The notes: generated by a model not told the origin, from the sequence alone. Numbered from the stretch's first letter, positions 13,051 through 21,998 are shown. The stretch is DNA of 35,290 bases from Acidimicrobiales bacterium (GCA_017883105.1 JADGOF010000002.1:1-35290); one strand, 5' to 3'. Numbers and translations: made by a program.

Positions 13051-14367
13051 TTACAGCCGCTCGACGGTCGGGCCATCCAGCCGGTTTCGGGTGTCCAGCA
13101 CATAGGGAGCGTGGGCCCTGACCAGCTCAAAGTCGAAGGCATCGTGATCGGTGACGATGACGACGGCGTCGGCCGCACGGAGCTCGGAGATGGTCAGTTC
13201 GACCAGCGGGTACGGCAGCGAGTCGTCCGACAGATGAGGATCGACTACCCGGACGTTCGACCCGAGTGCTGTGAGCAACTGGGCGATCGTCGTCCCGGGC
13301 GCCTCCCGGGCGTCACCGGTGTTGCGTTTGTAGGCCAGTCCCAGCAGGAGGACCTGGGAGCCGTTGACCGCCCGACCCCGGCGGTTGAAGGCGAGGATCA
13401 GTCGGCGCACCACGTAGTCGGGCATGTGCTCGTTGACATCGTTGGCCAGCTCGACGAATCGGAACGGCTGGCCCAGGGTGCGACGCACCTTCCACGACAG
13501 GTAGCTGGGGTCGATGGGGAGGCAGTGTCCACCCACCCCCGGCCCGGGGGTGAACCGGAGGTAGCCGAAGGGCTTGGTCGATGCGGCGTCGATGGCCTCC
13601 CACACGTCGATCTCGAGGTCGGCCGCGAACATGGCCAGCTCGTTGACCAGGGCGATGTTCACATGTCGGAAGGTGTTCTCGAGCAGTTTGGTCAGCTCTG
13701 CTTCCCGAGTGCCCGACACCACCACCGTCCGTTCGACGATGCGGTCGTAGAAGGCCTGGACGGCCACGCGGGACGCGGCGTCGATGCCGGAGACCACCTT
13801 CGGCGTGTTCTCGAGGCGCCAGTCGGGATTGCCCGGATCGATGCGCTCCGGGCTGTAGCCCAAGAAGAAGTCGCGACCGGCCACCAGCCCCGATCCTTCC
13901 TCGAGGAGTGGAGCGACAACTTCCTCCGTGGTCCCGGGATACGTGGTCGATTCCAGGACCACGGTTCCGCCCGGCTGAAGGTGTCGGGCGACCATGCTTG
14001 CCGCGGACTCGACGTAGGAGAGGTTTGGGACCCCGTCATGGAGGGGCGTGGGAACGTCGATGACTGCCACATCGAATCCGGTCATCCGTGACGGATCCGT
14101 GGTGGCTTCGTACCGACTCGATTCGAGGGCGCGTCGGAGGCGGTCGTCGGGGATGTCCTCGACGAAGGACTGGCCGGCATCCAGTCGCTTGATCCGCTCG
14201 ATGTCCACGTCGAATCCGATGACGTCGAATCCAACTTCCACGGCACGAATTGCGAGCGGAAGGCCGACGTAGCCCTGACCGACAACGACGAGCTTGACGG
14301 GCTCGGTGACCGGATTCAACCGTCGATGCCCGGCAGCAAGGTCATGCGGGGACCTGCTGCGAGTCAA
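13051..14367 (-). CDS. UDP-N-acetylhexosamine 6-dehydrogenase (WbpA/WbpO/TviB-like)
   Basis: A nucleotide-sugar dehydrogenase of up to 438 residues. KLVVVGQGYVGLPLA is the NAD-binding start. YSPERIDPGN and GPGVGGHCLPIDP carry family motifs, with catalytic Cys282 in the second. The HCLPIDPSYLSWK form is typical of the UDP-GlcNAc/GalNAc branch and less like UDP-glucose 6-dehydrogenase. It would oxidise C6 twice with NAD to give a uronic acid. The start is uncertain: TTG at 14367 overlaps the end of the dehydratase gene by 26 nt, while TTG at 14316 gives the more usual short N-terminus; neither has a strong ribosome site. It is the second gene of the minus-strand precursor block. Confidence 0.9.
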   Translation of the reverse strand: MTRSRSPHDLAAGHRRLNPVTEPVKLVVVGQGYVGLPLAIRAVEVGFDVIGFDVDIERIKRLDAGQSFVEDIPDDRLRRALESSRYEATTDPSRMTGFDVAVIDVPTPLHDGVPNLSYVESAASMVARHLQPGGTVVLESTTYPGTTEEVVAPLLEEGSGLVAGRDFFLGYSPERIDPGNPDWRLENTPKVVSGIDAASRVAVQAFYDRIVERTVVVSGTREAELTKLLENTFRHVNIALVNELAMFAADLEIDVWEAIDAASTKPFGYLRFTPGPGVGGHCLPIDPSYLSWKVRRTLGQPFRFVELANDVNEHMPDYVVRRLILAFNRRGRAVNGSQVLLLGLAYKRNTGDAREAPGTTIAQLLTALGSNVRVVDPHLSDDSLPYPLVELTISELRAADAVVIVTDHDAFDFELVRAHAPYVLDTRNRLDGPTVERL

Positions 14368-16372
14368 CGCCTACCGCATCAGAGGGAAGGCAAGCTCGGC
14401 GACCGGATGCCGATCCGCCATCAGATTCGGATCCGGAGACAGCGCGACGAGAGCTCACCGATTGCTCGGACCGAGTCGTGACGAACAGCAACTGCCGCAC
14501 GGCATCATTGTCCCGACGGGCGGTGGCTTCGTGTAGTTGCTGGATGCGGTGTGCGAGTTCAGCGGCTGGTGCTGTCATCGGGATCAGCCGATTGATGTAC
14601 GGGTGATAGGTGGTGATGACCTGTTCGTCGGGCGTCCGGAGCTCCTCGTTGAGTTTTTCCCCAGGACGTACGCCGACCACTTCGATGGAGATGTCGACGC
14701 CCACCTGGTAACCGGAGAGCCGGATCATCCGTTCGGCCAGATCCAGAATGCGGACGGGATCACCCATTTCGAGCATAAAGATCTCGCCGCCGCCGTCGGA
14801 GAGCATCGACGACTCCAGAACCAGCTGGACGGCCTCTTCGACGCTCATGAAGAACCGGGTCATCCTGATGTCCGTGACCGTGACCGGGCCCCCATCGGCG
14901 ATCTGGCGGGTGAACGTCGGGATCACGCTGCCTCGGCTCCCCAGCACGTTGCCAAAACGCACGGTGCAGTAGGAGGAGCCGGCGGGAGCACGAGAGAGGA
15001 CCACCTGCTCGGCGAGCTGTTTGGAGGCTCCCATGACGCTCGAGGGACGAACTGCCTTGTCCGTCGAGATCTGGACGAATCGCTGAGCGCCTACTTCGAC
15101 GGCAGCCTCCACGACGTTGATCGTGCCGAACACGTTCGTCCTTGCCGCGGCGATCGGGTGATCCTCCAGCACGGGAACGTGCTTGTGGGCAGCCGCGTGG
15201 AACACGACTTCGGGCTGGAATCTCCGAAACGCCTCGAACACCGCGGAGCGATCGGTGATGTCAACGAGAGCCTGCATGCTGGGCACCCGCACGGTGGCCG
15301 CGGTGTCATGAAGATGTGTCTCATCGTGATCGAGGAGGACGAGCAGCGCCGGCTCCAGCTCGGCAACCTGCCGGCAGATCTCCGAGCCGATCGAACCGCC
15401 GGCCCCGGTCACCAGGACCCGGCGCCCGACCAACGACCGGCGCACCGTGGCGAGGTCGATGGGGACCGGTGTGCGCCCGAGCAGGTCTTCGATATGAGGC
15501 TCACGAACTCGGCGAAGCGCCGCGGTTTTGCCGGCCCCCTTGACGAGGTGGCTGACGCCTGGCAGCACCTTCATCGTGAGGTTTGCCGATTCACAGGTTT
15601 TCAGCACTCGCTCGACCACCTCCGGTGGCGGATCGGGGATGGCCAGCAGCACCTGTTGAAGGCTGTAGCGGTCAGCGGCATTCGGAATGTCCGCAATGGA
15701 ACCGACCACAGGGACTCCGAGCATGGACAGTCCGTGAGCACAGGTGTCATCGTCGAACACGGCAACCGGAACCAACCCGGCTCCGGGGCTCCGCAGCATC
15801 TCTCGGATTGCCGCCGCACCGGCATCCCGACTCCCTACGACGGCGACGCGGAGACCGACCCGTCGCGAGCCTCGTTGCCAGGCAAACAGGCGGGAATGGA
15901 AGCGAAGGAGCCCCATCCCGGCGGTGGCGAACATGCAGCCGACGACGATGACCGTCAAGGGCACGTGTCGGATGTGAGCACCGCCTCGAAGGGGGTAGAG
16001 GACAATCAACAAGCCGGCAACGCACGACGCCGAAAGCACCAGTTGACGAGCCTCATCCGCACCCGCGTGGCGCCACATGCGCCCGTAGAGCCCGAACACG
16101 CGGTTCGCCGCGAGGGTGATGATCACCGCAACAAAGAGAAAGGTGGTGAATCCCTGCCAGTAGTGGGCCGGTGCCTTGTAGCGGAAGTACGTGACCTCGG
16201 CAAGGCTGTACGCCCCCACGATAACAAACGCATCGAGGATGGTGAATACCAGTCGGGATCGGATCCGGCTGGCCCGAACGGCAATGTTCGTTCTCGAATG
16301 TTCGCTTGACGATGAGCTTCCCGAACCCGGCTTCTCGTTCGCGAAGTCGCTTTGAGACACAGATTCAACCAT
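14342..16372 (-). CDS. Membrane nucleotide-sugar 4,6-dehydratase (FlaA1/CapD/WbpM type)
   Basis: 676 residues from the ATG at 16372, which has GGTAGGGGG 7 nt upstream. The track's TTG at 16408 touches the putative -10 box. Four hydrophobic helices occupy about residues 40-160, followed by a Rossmann-like CoA-binding-type domain (about 175-300). The SDR dehydratase domain follows, with TGAGGSIGSE (about 322-331) and STDKAVRPSSVMGASK. Here Met447 replaces the SDR tyrosine, with Lys451 retained, as is normal in the large WbpM/PglF group. It would convert UDP-GlcNAc or a similar sugar to a 4-keto-6-deoxy form at the membrane. It heads the minus-strand precursor block. The C-terminal 30 residues are Ser/Gly-rich and look disordered. 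Confidence 0.92.
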   Translation of the reverse strand: MVESVSQSDFANEKPGSGSSSSSEHSRTNIAVRASRIRSRLVFTILDAFVIVGAYSLAEVTYFRYKAPAHYWQGFTTFLFVAVIITLAANRVFGLYGRMWRHAGADEARQLVLSASCVAGLLIVLYPLRGGAHIRHVPLTVIVVGCMFATAGMGLLRFHSRLFAWQRGSRRVGLRVAVVGSRDAGAAAIREMLRSPGAGLVPVAVFDDDTCAHGLSMLGVPVVGSIADIPNAADRYSLQQVLLAIPDPPPEVVERVLKTCESANLTMKVLPGVSHLVKGAGKTAALRRVREPHIEDLLGRTPVPIDLATVRRSLVGRRVLVTGAGGSIGSEICRQVAELEPALLVLLDHDETHLHDTAATVRVPSMQALVDITDRSAVFEAFRRFQPEVVFHAAAHKHVPVLEDHPIAAARTNVFGTINVVEAAVEVGAQRFVQISTDKAVRPSSVMGASKQLAEQVVLSRAPAGSSYCTVRFGNVLGSRGSVIPTFTRQIADGGPVTVTDIRMTRFFMSVEEAVQLVLESSMLSDGGGEIFMLEMGDPVRILDLAERMIRLSGYQVGVDISIEVVGVRPGEKLNEELRTPDEQVITTYHPYINRLIPMTAPAAELAHRIQQLHEATARRDNDAVRQLLFVTTRSEQSVSSRRAVSGSESDGGSASGRRACLPSDAVGVDSQQVPA

Positions 16373-16408
16373 CCGAAAGCCCCCTACCTCAACATGATCC
16401 CGCTGCAA

Positions 16409-16437
16409 ACACTAGCGCGCTCGAACGGATTTCGCAG
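16409..16437 (-). promoter_or_regulatory. Candidate promoter for the 4,6-dehydratase gene
   Basis: On the minus strand CTGCGA (3/6) and TAGTGT (TANNNT) are separated by 17 nt. Transcription would start about 30 nt before the ATG at 16372, leaving the GGTAGGGGG ribosome site in the leader. Confidence 0.35.
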
Positions 16438-16876
16438 CTGCCGGCATGCTCTCTACCCCCGAAACTGCGGATGTTGCACGATCCCCCATCGCCCGATTCG
16501 TTCCGTGAAGGCCGATGCGCGAGCTGCGACAGTTGCCCCCTTATGAGGTAACCAGCCGACCCTGTGCGCCAAGGACGCTACCGAGATGCTGGCGGGTTGA
16601 CCATCCTCAATATTGGGGATCTAGCCGTGAGGAGTGAATCGCAAGCCCGAACGCCGGCAGATCGCGTCCGGCGTGGCCGGGACCGCGAGGGCGTGGTGGT
16701 CCGGAGGTCGGCTTGTGCTGGCGGGGGCAAAATGGCGCTCGACCTGGTGCTGGAGGCGGCTTCTCTGGTCACGATCGGCAGGGGAAGCCGAGGCCCTGCT
16801 ACCCAATAGATGCTGTTCGGAAAGGCCGAAGCGGGTATATGCTTTCTCTTTCACCGGGGCAGGGAGTGGGAGATCG
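16438..16876. other. Divergent intergenic region before the Wzz-like gene
   Basis: About 440 nt lie between the dehydratase promoter and the Wzz-like ATG. The track extends the Wzz frame upstream to 16634, but that part is Arg/Trp-rich, has no Wzz character and lacks a ribosome site, so I read it as non-coding. It contains a near-palindrome CCTCAATATTGGGG (16605-16618, one mismatch), a TTCGG/CCGAA element (16816-16830) and a TATATG box (16836-16841) in front of the gene. Confidence 0.5.
16816..16830. repeat. TTCGG-AAAGG-CCGAA hairpin motif, copy 2
   Basis: The string TGTTCGGAAAGGCCGAAGC matches copy 1 at 5470-5487 apart from one extra loop base. It ends 5 nt before a TATATG box and about 46 nt before the Wzz-like ATG, so it could be an operator overlapping the -35 region or a 5' hairpin. 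Confidence 0.4.
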
Positions 16877-18484
16877 ATGGAGCCAATCGACTATGCATCG
16901 GCGCTTCGGCGCAGTTGGCGACTGCTGGTGGGGCTGGGCCTGCTCTTCGGCATCATCGCCGCGCTGATTCCGGTGAGCGGGAAGGTTGCCCATCCCACCT
17001 GGTACGGATTTCCATGGCGCGCCATCACCGTGGTCGGCTCCGCCCCGGCAGGAGGCTCCGTACTGGGCGGCAGTGTGACCGGTGCGCAGATCAGCTTCTA
17101 CGCGACGAGCGCCTCCGTCGAGCAGACCACCGCCTCGGCCGTGGGAATCGACCCGAACGTCTATTACCTGCGTGGACTGTTTTCGGCGGCCGTTGTGCCC
17201 CCTCCCCCCGGGTCACCGAAGAGGGCACAGTCGAACCAAGTCAGGCTCACTGCGAGCGGATCGACCTCTGGGAATGCCGTTGATCTGGCCAACGCCTGGG
17301 CCCAGGCGTTGGACGACAAGCTCACCTCCGTGGCCACCGATCGCCAGAAGGGACAGGCCTCGGGCTCGACTCCGAGCACCGGGTACCAAGTGATTCAAGA
17401 CGCCGTGAGTGGAGTGCGACTCCCGTCGACGATCCGCACGAGTGCAGGACAGGCCGGAAGTCGCAAGGTCCGAGGACTCGTGGGATTGGCAGTTGGTCTG
17501 GCCCTGGGGGCAGCCATCGTCTTATTGCGTGAACTTCTGGACAAGCGATTGCGCAGTGTGGCTCGGGCCGCGTCGACGTTCGACTATCCGGTGGTGGCAG
17601 AGATCCCGATCGTCGAGAGTGCAGACGGGACGCCCGAACAGGGACTGGTGGTGGTGGCCGATCCGACCTCACCCGCCGCAGAGGCCTACCGGATGCTTCG
17701 GATGTCAGTGCTCTTCGAACGGCTGGCACCCACCTCGATCCCGACCAGCGCCTTCGACTACCTCATGCAGGGCGGCAAGGGGAGCTCATCACCCGCCATC
17801 GATCCGACCGAACTGCTTCCCGCCCCGGGACCAGGTGCGCGCAAGGTCGTACTCGTCGTGTCACCCGGCACCGAGCCTACCCGCCCTCAGGTCGCCGCAA
17901 ATCTGGCCGCGGCCTACGCCGAGGCGGGTCAGCGGGTCATTGTCATCAGCACCGCGGACATCGAGGTGGGTGGTCTCGGTGAGGTGGGCGGCAACGCCAA
18001 CGGTGAGATCAGACCGGAGGACGTCGAGTCCCGCCTGGAGCCATCGAGCGTCGAGCACCTCTCCAGCCTGAAGCTTCGGCACTTCATCGACAACAGTGGC
18101 CAACTGGTGGATCGGGCCCCCGCGGTGCTCGATGCGGCACGGAGCCTCTCGGACGTGGTCATCATAGAGACCCTGCCCCTCCTGGCCGTCCACCATGCGG
18201 AGGCGCTTGCGCACGCCGTCGACGTGGTGCTGGTGGTCGGCGAGTGCGGGTCGACCACGTTCGATGACGCTCGACGGTCCGGTGACCTCCTCCGGCGGAT
18301 CAGTGCACCGGTGTTGGGCGTCGTTCTGACCAACGTACGCCTCGAACGCCGCTCGCTCCGTCGGACGCTGCCCCGCCCCGAGGCGGAGTCGGTTGCCGTG
18401 ACGTCGACTGATGGGGAAGCGACCGACCCGGTCGACCCCGGACTGTCCGCGGCGGGCGCCGCGACGACGCACTTCCAGGCCTGA
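16877..18484 (+). CDS. Wzz-type polysaccharide co-polymerase with degenerate tyrosine-kinase-like domain
   Basis: 535 residues from the ATG at 16877, with a GGGAG ribosome site. The N-terminus (MEPIDYASALRRSWRLL) and first membrane helix (about 17-34) are typical of Wzz proteins. A periplasmic-type segment and a second helix (about 199-217) follow. The cytosolic part (about 230-500) has the BY-kinase/ParA layout: AEAYRMLRMSVLF, a strand-loop-helix at 323-345, VVIIETLPLL and VDVVLVVGECGSTT. The P-loop reads SPGTEPTRPQVAANLA, with no GK[S/T], and there is no C-terminal tyrosine cluster, so kinase activity is unlikely. It probably sets chain length or scaffolds export. It lies 22 nt before the candidate polymerase gene. 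Confidence 0.85.
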   Translation: MEPIDYASALRRSWRLLVGLGLLFGIIAALIPVSGKVAHPTWYGFPWRAITVVGSAPAGGSVLGGSVTGAQISFYATSASVEQTTASAVGIDPNVYYLRGLFSAAVVPPPPGSPKRAQSNQVRLTASGSTSGNAVDLANAWAQALDDKLTSVATDRQKGQASGSTPSTGYQVIQDAVSGVRLPSTIRTSAGQAGSRKVRGLVGLAVGLALGAAIVLLRELLDKRLRSVARAASTFDYPVVAEIPIVESADGTPEQGLVVVADPTSPAAEAYRMLRMSVLFERLAPTSIPTSAFDYLMQGGKGSSSPAIDPTELLPAPGPGARKVVLVVSPGTEPTRPQVAANLAAAYAEAGQRVIVISTADIEVGGLGEVGGNANGEIRPEDVESRLEPSSVEHLSSLKLRHFIDNSGQLVDRAPAVLDAARSLSDVVIIETLPLLAVHHAEALAHAVDVVLVVGECGSTTFDDARRSGDLLRRISAPVLGVVLTNVRLERRSLRRTLPRPEAESVAVTSTDGEATDPVDPGLSAAGAATTHFQA

Positions 18485-18506
18485 CACCGGCGAACGGGTC
18501 GGTCCC

Positions 18507-19841
18507 ATGCTGCATGCAGTCCAGCTCCCGTCCGAGCCGTTCGTTGCCCTCATCGTTGCGGGCGTTCTCTTCGGGCTCGGCCGGGTCATCATCCAACGGG
18601 TGGCATTCGCCGAGGACAACCCGTGGCTGGTGAGGATCATGACGATCGGCCTGGTCCTCCACCTGTTTGCCGCATTCGCTCAGATCTTCGTTGTCGATCA
18701 CCTCTACCACGGTGTCGCTGACTGGACGAGATACACGCACCAGGGCGCGCTCCTGGCCCCCGACTTCCGCCACTTCAACTTCACCCTGGCCGGTGCCAAT
18801 GTCCGCCAGATCGTCAACGACGGATCTGTAAGCATCGCCACCGGCATCGTGATGACCCTCGTAGGGGTCAACTTGCTGGCCACGTTCCTCGTGTTCAGCT
18901 GGCTCTCCTTCATCGGGACCATCTTCTTCTACCGCGCCTTCAGCCTCACCTTCGCGGGCGCCAACACCCGCCGCTATGCGTTGATGCTGTTCCTGCTTCC
19001 GTCGCTGATCTTCTGGACGGCCGACGTGAGCAAGGAATCGATCATGATGTTCGGCCTCGGGCTCACTGCCTACGGTGCCGCGAAGATCTTTGCTCGCCGG
19101 CGGGGCGGCTTCTCGTTGGTCGTGCCCGGTGTGGCCATCGGTTACTACATTCGGCCCAACGAGCTTATCTTGGTGTTGGCCGGCTTCTCCCTGGCGATGA
19201 TGGTCCCTACCGCGGCATCCCGACGGACCTTCGGCGGACTTCGACGCCTGGCGGGGCTCGCGTTCCTCTTCTCGCTCTTGGGCCTGGCGGTGTACCTGAC
19301 ACTGCACTACCTGCACGGCGGTGCCGGCGGGAAGATATCCCTGCAGCAGACCAACGCCAACAATCAGGGGGTGGGTCTCGGATTCGGGAGCAGTGGCGTG
19401 CCGTATTCGACCAACCTGGTGACCTTCCCACGTGACATCTACGAAGTGCTGTTCAATCCTTTGCCGATCAAGGCTCATGGCACCAGCCAGCTGGTGGCTG
19501 CGCTGGAGAACACGGTGCTCATCGGTCTGATCCTGATGTCCCTCCGCCAATTGCGGATGGTGCCGCGTGCTGCGTTCGCCCGCCCCTACGTGATGCTCTG
19601 TACGGTCTACAGCGGTGCTTTTCTCTATACCTTCGCCGCACTCGGAAACCTGGGCCTCATCGAGCGCGAGCGGGTCATGCTGTTGCCGTTCCTCTTGGTC
19701 CTGCTGTGTGTTCCGCGCGCACCCCGAGGTTCGCCTCCTCGTTATGAATGGGAGCTGCGCCGGCGGGTCCGCCTCCAGGTGAGGCGGGCGGCCGAACGGA
19801 TGAGTGGCCGCTCCGGCGGCTTGGCTCCGGCGGGCAGGTAG
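18507..19841 (+). CDS. Polytopic membrane protein, candidate polysaccharide polymerase
   Basis: 444 residues from the ATG at 18507; the upstream part of the track ORF overlaps the Wzz-like gene in another frame and is discarded. I count roughly nine to ten hydrophobic helices, separated by a loop with YHGVADWTRY after helix 2 and a central SKESIMMFGLGL/GYYIRPNELI region. A conserved-looking acidic-aromatic loop followed by Ser-Lys-Glu and Arg-Pro motifs recalls EpsG/Wzy-like polymerases. The C-terminus is Arg-rich and cytosolic. The position directly after a Wzz-like gene supports a polymerase role, but no diagnostic motif proves it. A lipid-linked-sugar glycosyltransferase of the GT-C class is the main alternative. 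Confidence 0.6.
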   Translation: MLHAVQLPSEPFVALIVAGVLFGLGRVIIQRVAFAEDNPWLVRIMTIGLVLHLFAAFAQIFVVDHLYHGVADWTRYTHQGALLAPDFRHFNFTLAGANVRQIVNDGSVSIATGIVMTLVGVNLLATFLVFSWLSFIGTIFFYRAFSLTFAGANTRRYALMLFLLPSLIFWTADVSKESIMMFGLGLTAYGAAKIFARRRGGFSLVVPGVAIGYYIRPNELILVLAGFSLAMMVPTAASRRTFGGLRRLAGLAFLFSLLGLAVYLTLHYLHGGAGGKISLQQTNANNQGVGLGFGSSGVPYSTNLVTFPRDIYEVLFNPLPIKAHGTSQLVAALENTVLIGLILMSLRQLRMVPRAAFARPYVMLCTVYSGAFLYTFAALGNLGLIERERVMLLPFLLVLLCVPRAPRGSPPRYEWELRRRVRLQVRRAAERMSGRSGGLAPAGR

Positions 19842-19852
19842 GCGCCGGCGGG

Positions 19853-20824
19853 CTACTGCTCGAACGTGTAGGTCTGCAACGTGGGGTGCTTTTCGATGAG
19901 CCGCTCTACGCCGTGCCGTTCGTCCGCCGTCCACTCGACGGCGTCGCGGCTCCGGTTCGTGCTCGGCCAGACAAGACCGGCACAGGACTCGAGGTAAGTG
20001 GCACTTGGCTCGACCTCGAGGAACCGGCAGATGTCGGCAAGAGCCGGGCCGGGGCTTGCCGCGAACGTCTCGTAGTGCACGTCCAGCAGCTCCGCCGGTT
20101 CGAGGAGTGGCCGAACCACGTGGACTGCATCGCAGATCTGTGCGTACCACGCGGTGGCATCGGTCAAGGACATCTTGTGACGGCGGGCCTCGGTGGCGAT
20201 GTTGTCGAACGGGTTCCGGGTCACGTGAATGACCCTGATGGGTACCTTGACGACCAGACGGAGCCGATCCAGGAGTTCGGGCTGCTTGGCAATCTGGAGC
20301 ACGGAGGATCTCGCCCGCTTGTCGCCGATCACCCGTAGGCGTTCGAACTGCCCCTGAAACTGATCGGGCACTTGGTACTGGTAGCCGGACCAGGTCCGGC
20401 CCATCGTGCCGAAATGCTCGTCTCGCCGGAGGATCAGTGAGAAGAGCTGAGTGCGGCGGAATCCGTGCCTCAGGTAGCTGACGGCGTCGAGCTCGTGCGA
20501 AATCACGACTTCGGGATGAGCGTTGAGGACGGCCCCGATCAGCGTGGCACCGCTCCGCGAATAGCCGATGAAGAAGCAGAAGCGCTCCAGGTCGGAGAAG
20601 GCCGGGTTTCGACGGGCGTGCAGTGCGGACGACAGGTACAACGCCGCCCACTCCCGCCCACCACGGGGGTCGCGAAGGCCGTTCCGCACCGGACGGGGAA
20701 GCCGCCGTTCGGGTGATGGCGAGCCAGTCATCGGACGGTATCCGTCGTCGTCATCAGGGCGGAGGCTATCGGAGATCTCGGCTCGCTCGATGGGGGAGCA
20801 GTGCACCGGCGGAACCGGCGGCAC
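19853..20824 (-). CDS. PAPS-dependent sulfotransferase family protein (2 of 3)
   Basis: Up to 323 residues. The 5'-phosphosulfate loop is FFIGYSRSGATLIG, followed by VLNAHPEVVISHE. The 3'-phosphate motif is RVIHVTRNPFDNIATEA. The short GYSRSG[A/T] loop is typical of the PF13469-like group. It would move sulfate from PAPS to a glycan or glycolipid. The start is a GTG 22 nt after the stop of the upstream glycosyltransferase on the same strand. An ATG at 20731 would remove 31 residues before the conserved part, but those codons keep a high G/C third position, so I keep the longer form. The gene ends 11 nt from the converging polymerase-like gene. Confidence 0.82.
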   Translation of the reverse strand: MPPVPPVHCSPIERAEISDSLRPDDDDGYRPMTGSPSPERRLPRPVRNGLRDPRGGREWAALYLSSALHARRNPAFSDLERFCFFIGYSRSGATLIGAVLNAHPEVVISHELDAVSYLRHGFRRTQLFSLILRRDEHFGTMGRTWSGYQYQVPDQFQGQFERLRVIGDKRARSSVLQIAKQPELLDRLRLVVKVPIRVIHVTRNPFDNIATEARRHKMSLTDATAWYAQICDAVHVVRPLLEPAELLDVHYETFAASPGPALADICRFLEVEPSATYLESCAGLVWPSTNRSRDAVEWTADERHGVERLIEKHPTLQTYTFEQ

Positions 20825-20846
20825 CGGCCGTCCGACGGGGCGACCG

Positions 20847-21998
20847 TCATGTCGGTTCCGGTCGGGAACGGCCGGCGTCCAGAAGCGGTGCGAGGATCGC
20901 CATCCATTGTTCCCCCACTGCCTCCATGCTGAAATGCTTCAGGCAATGCTGTCTGGCTGCCCGCCCCATCGCCGACCGGAGTCCGGGGTCGTCGATCAAC
21001 CTGGCGGTGGCCGCAATCATGCCCGATAGGTCGTCGACGCCGACGATGAAGCCGGTCTCGCCGTCCTTCACGATCGTTCCCACGCCGGGGGCGGCGGTGG
21101 CCACCACCGGCAGGCCCGACAGGCCGGCTTCGATGAGTACGCCGGGCATGCCCTCACCGGCGGGGCGGCTGGGAAAGACCAGGGCATCGGCTCGCTGCAT
21201 CTGCTCAGCCACATCGGAGCGTGTGCCGAGCAGCTCCACGTCCGCTGCTCCCGCCGGCCCTGCCACCTTGTCACGGAGGGGCCCGTCCCCGATGAGCTCG
21301 GCCCGCAGTGTCCTTCCCTCGGCCCGAAGCGCGGCGACCACCTCGACGAAACGGTCAGGCCGCTTGCCGGTGGTCAGCGCGCCGACGAACATGAGGAGCG
21401 GTCGGATCGACTCGCCGTCTCCGCGCCGAGGGTGGAAGACCTCCGGATCGCGACCGTTGGGGGCCAGCGCCACCCGCTCGGGTGGTAACCCGAATCTGGT
21501 GACGCACTCTTCGAGGACCTCCGCTCCCTCGGCGGCCACCACCTCGGGCCGTGCCACAAGATGCTTCCAGAGCCGGAACTGCAGACGGCGATCCGAGCCG
21601 GAGTAGGTACCGATCGCGTAGTAGACCAGCGGCCGCCGGCGGCCGAGCATGGCGGGCACCAGGTACTTCAACGGCTCGCTCCCATGGGCTACGACGACCG
21701 CGGGGGCGAAGTCTGCCAGGGCGGCCCGGAGCCGAATGGCCAGGCGTAGGTTGAATCCCTCCGCTGGGGCGGATCCTCCGGGGTGGTCCAGTGAGAAGTC
21801 GGTCGCCACCCCGGCCGGCCCGTCGAACAGGCTGAGGACCCGGTGGTTCCGGACCCCCGGCGAGTCGAGATGGTCTGCCAGTGCCCGCGCCTCGCGCTGG
21901 GCGCCGCGGGCAAGCTGTGTCGGGATCACGTGGAGCACCAACGGGACGCCTTCCGGGCGTCCGGCCGCGTTGATCGCTTCATTCGTGTGCTCGGTCAT
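20847..21998 (-). CDS. Glycosyltransferase family 4 protein
   Basis: 383 residues from the ATG at 21998, with AGGGGG 7 nt upstream; the 156-codon extension in the track overlaps the divergent gene's leader and is not coding. The N-terminal HVIPTQLARGAQREARALAD is the acceptor-side loop common in actinobacterial GT4 enzymes. The C-terminal half has GALTTGKRPD, ELIGDGPL, VFPSRPAGEGMPGVLIEAG and ATAAPGVGTIV, the donor-binding GT-B core with the E-x7-E type pattern. It is a retaining transferase using a nucleotide sugar; the specific sugar is unknown. It is co-directional with the downstream sulfotransferase (22-nt gap), so the pair may add and then sulfate one residue. Confidence 0.87.
   Translation of the reverse strand: MTEHTNEAINAAGRPEGVPLVLHVIPTQLARGAQREARALADHLDSPGVRNHRVLSLFDGPAGVATDFSLDHPGGSAPAEGFNLRLAIRLRAALADFAPAVVVAHGSEPLKYLVPAMLGRRRPLVYYAIGTYSGSDRRLQFRLWKHLVARPEVVAAEGAEVLEECVTRFGLPPERVALAPNGRDPEVFHPRRGDGESIRPLLMFVGALTTGKRPDRFVEVVAALRAEGRTLRAELIGDGPLRDKVAGPAGAADVELLGTRSDVAEQMQRADALVFPSRPAGEGMPGVLIEAGLSGLPVVATAAPGVGTIVKDGETGFIVGVDDLSGMIAATARLIDDPGLRSAMGRAARQHCLKHFSMEAVGEQWMAILAPLLDAGRSRPEPT

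Noticed and set aside
14537-16309. 590-aa plus-strand ORF
   Set aside because: It is fully antisense to the 4,6-dehydratase gene and has no recognisable domain; the dehydratase frame carries all expected motifs.
16634-16876. Upstream extension of the Wzz-like ORF
   Set aside because: It has no Wzz character and no ribosome site; the ATG at 16877 has both and the family N-terminus.
18300-20651. 783-aa minus-strand ORF
   Set aside because: It is antisense to the Wzz end and the polymerase candidate, rich in Arg/His/Gln/Pro with no domain, and typical of shadow frames in high-GC DNA. Its 3' part also overlaps the real sulfotransferase in another frame.
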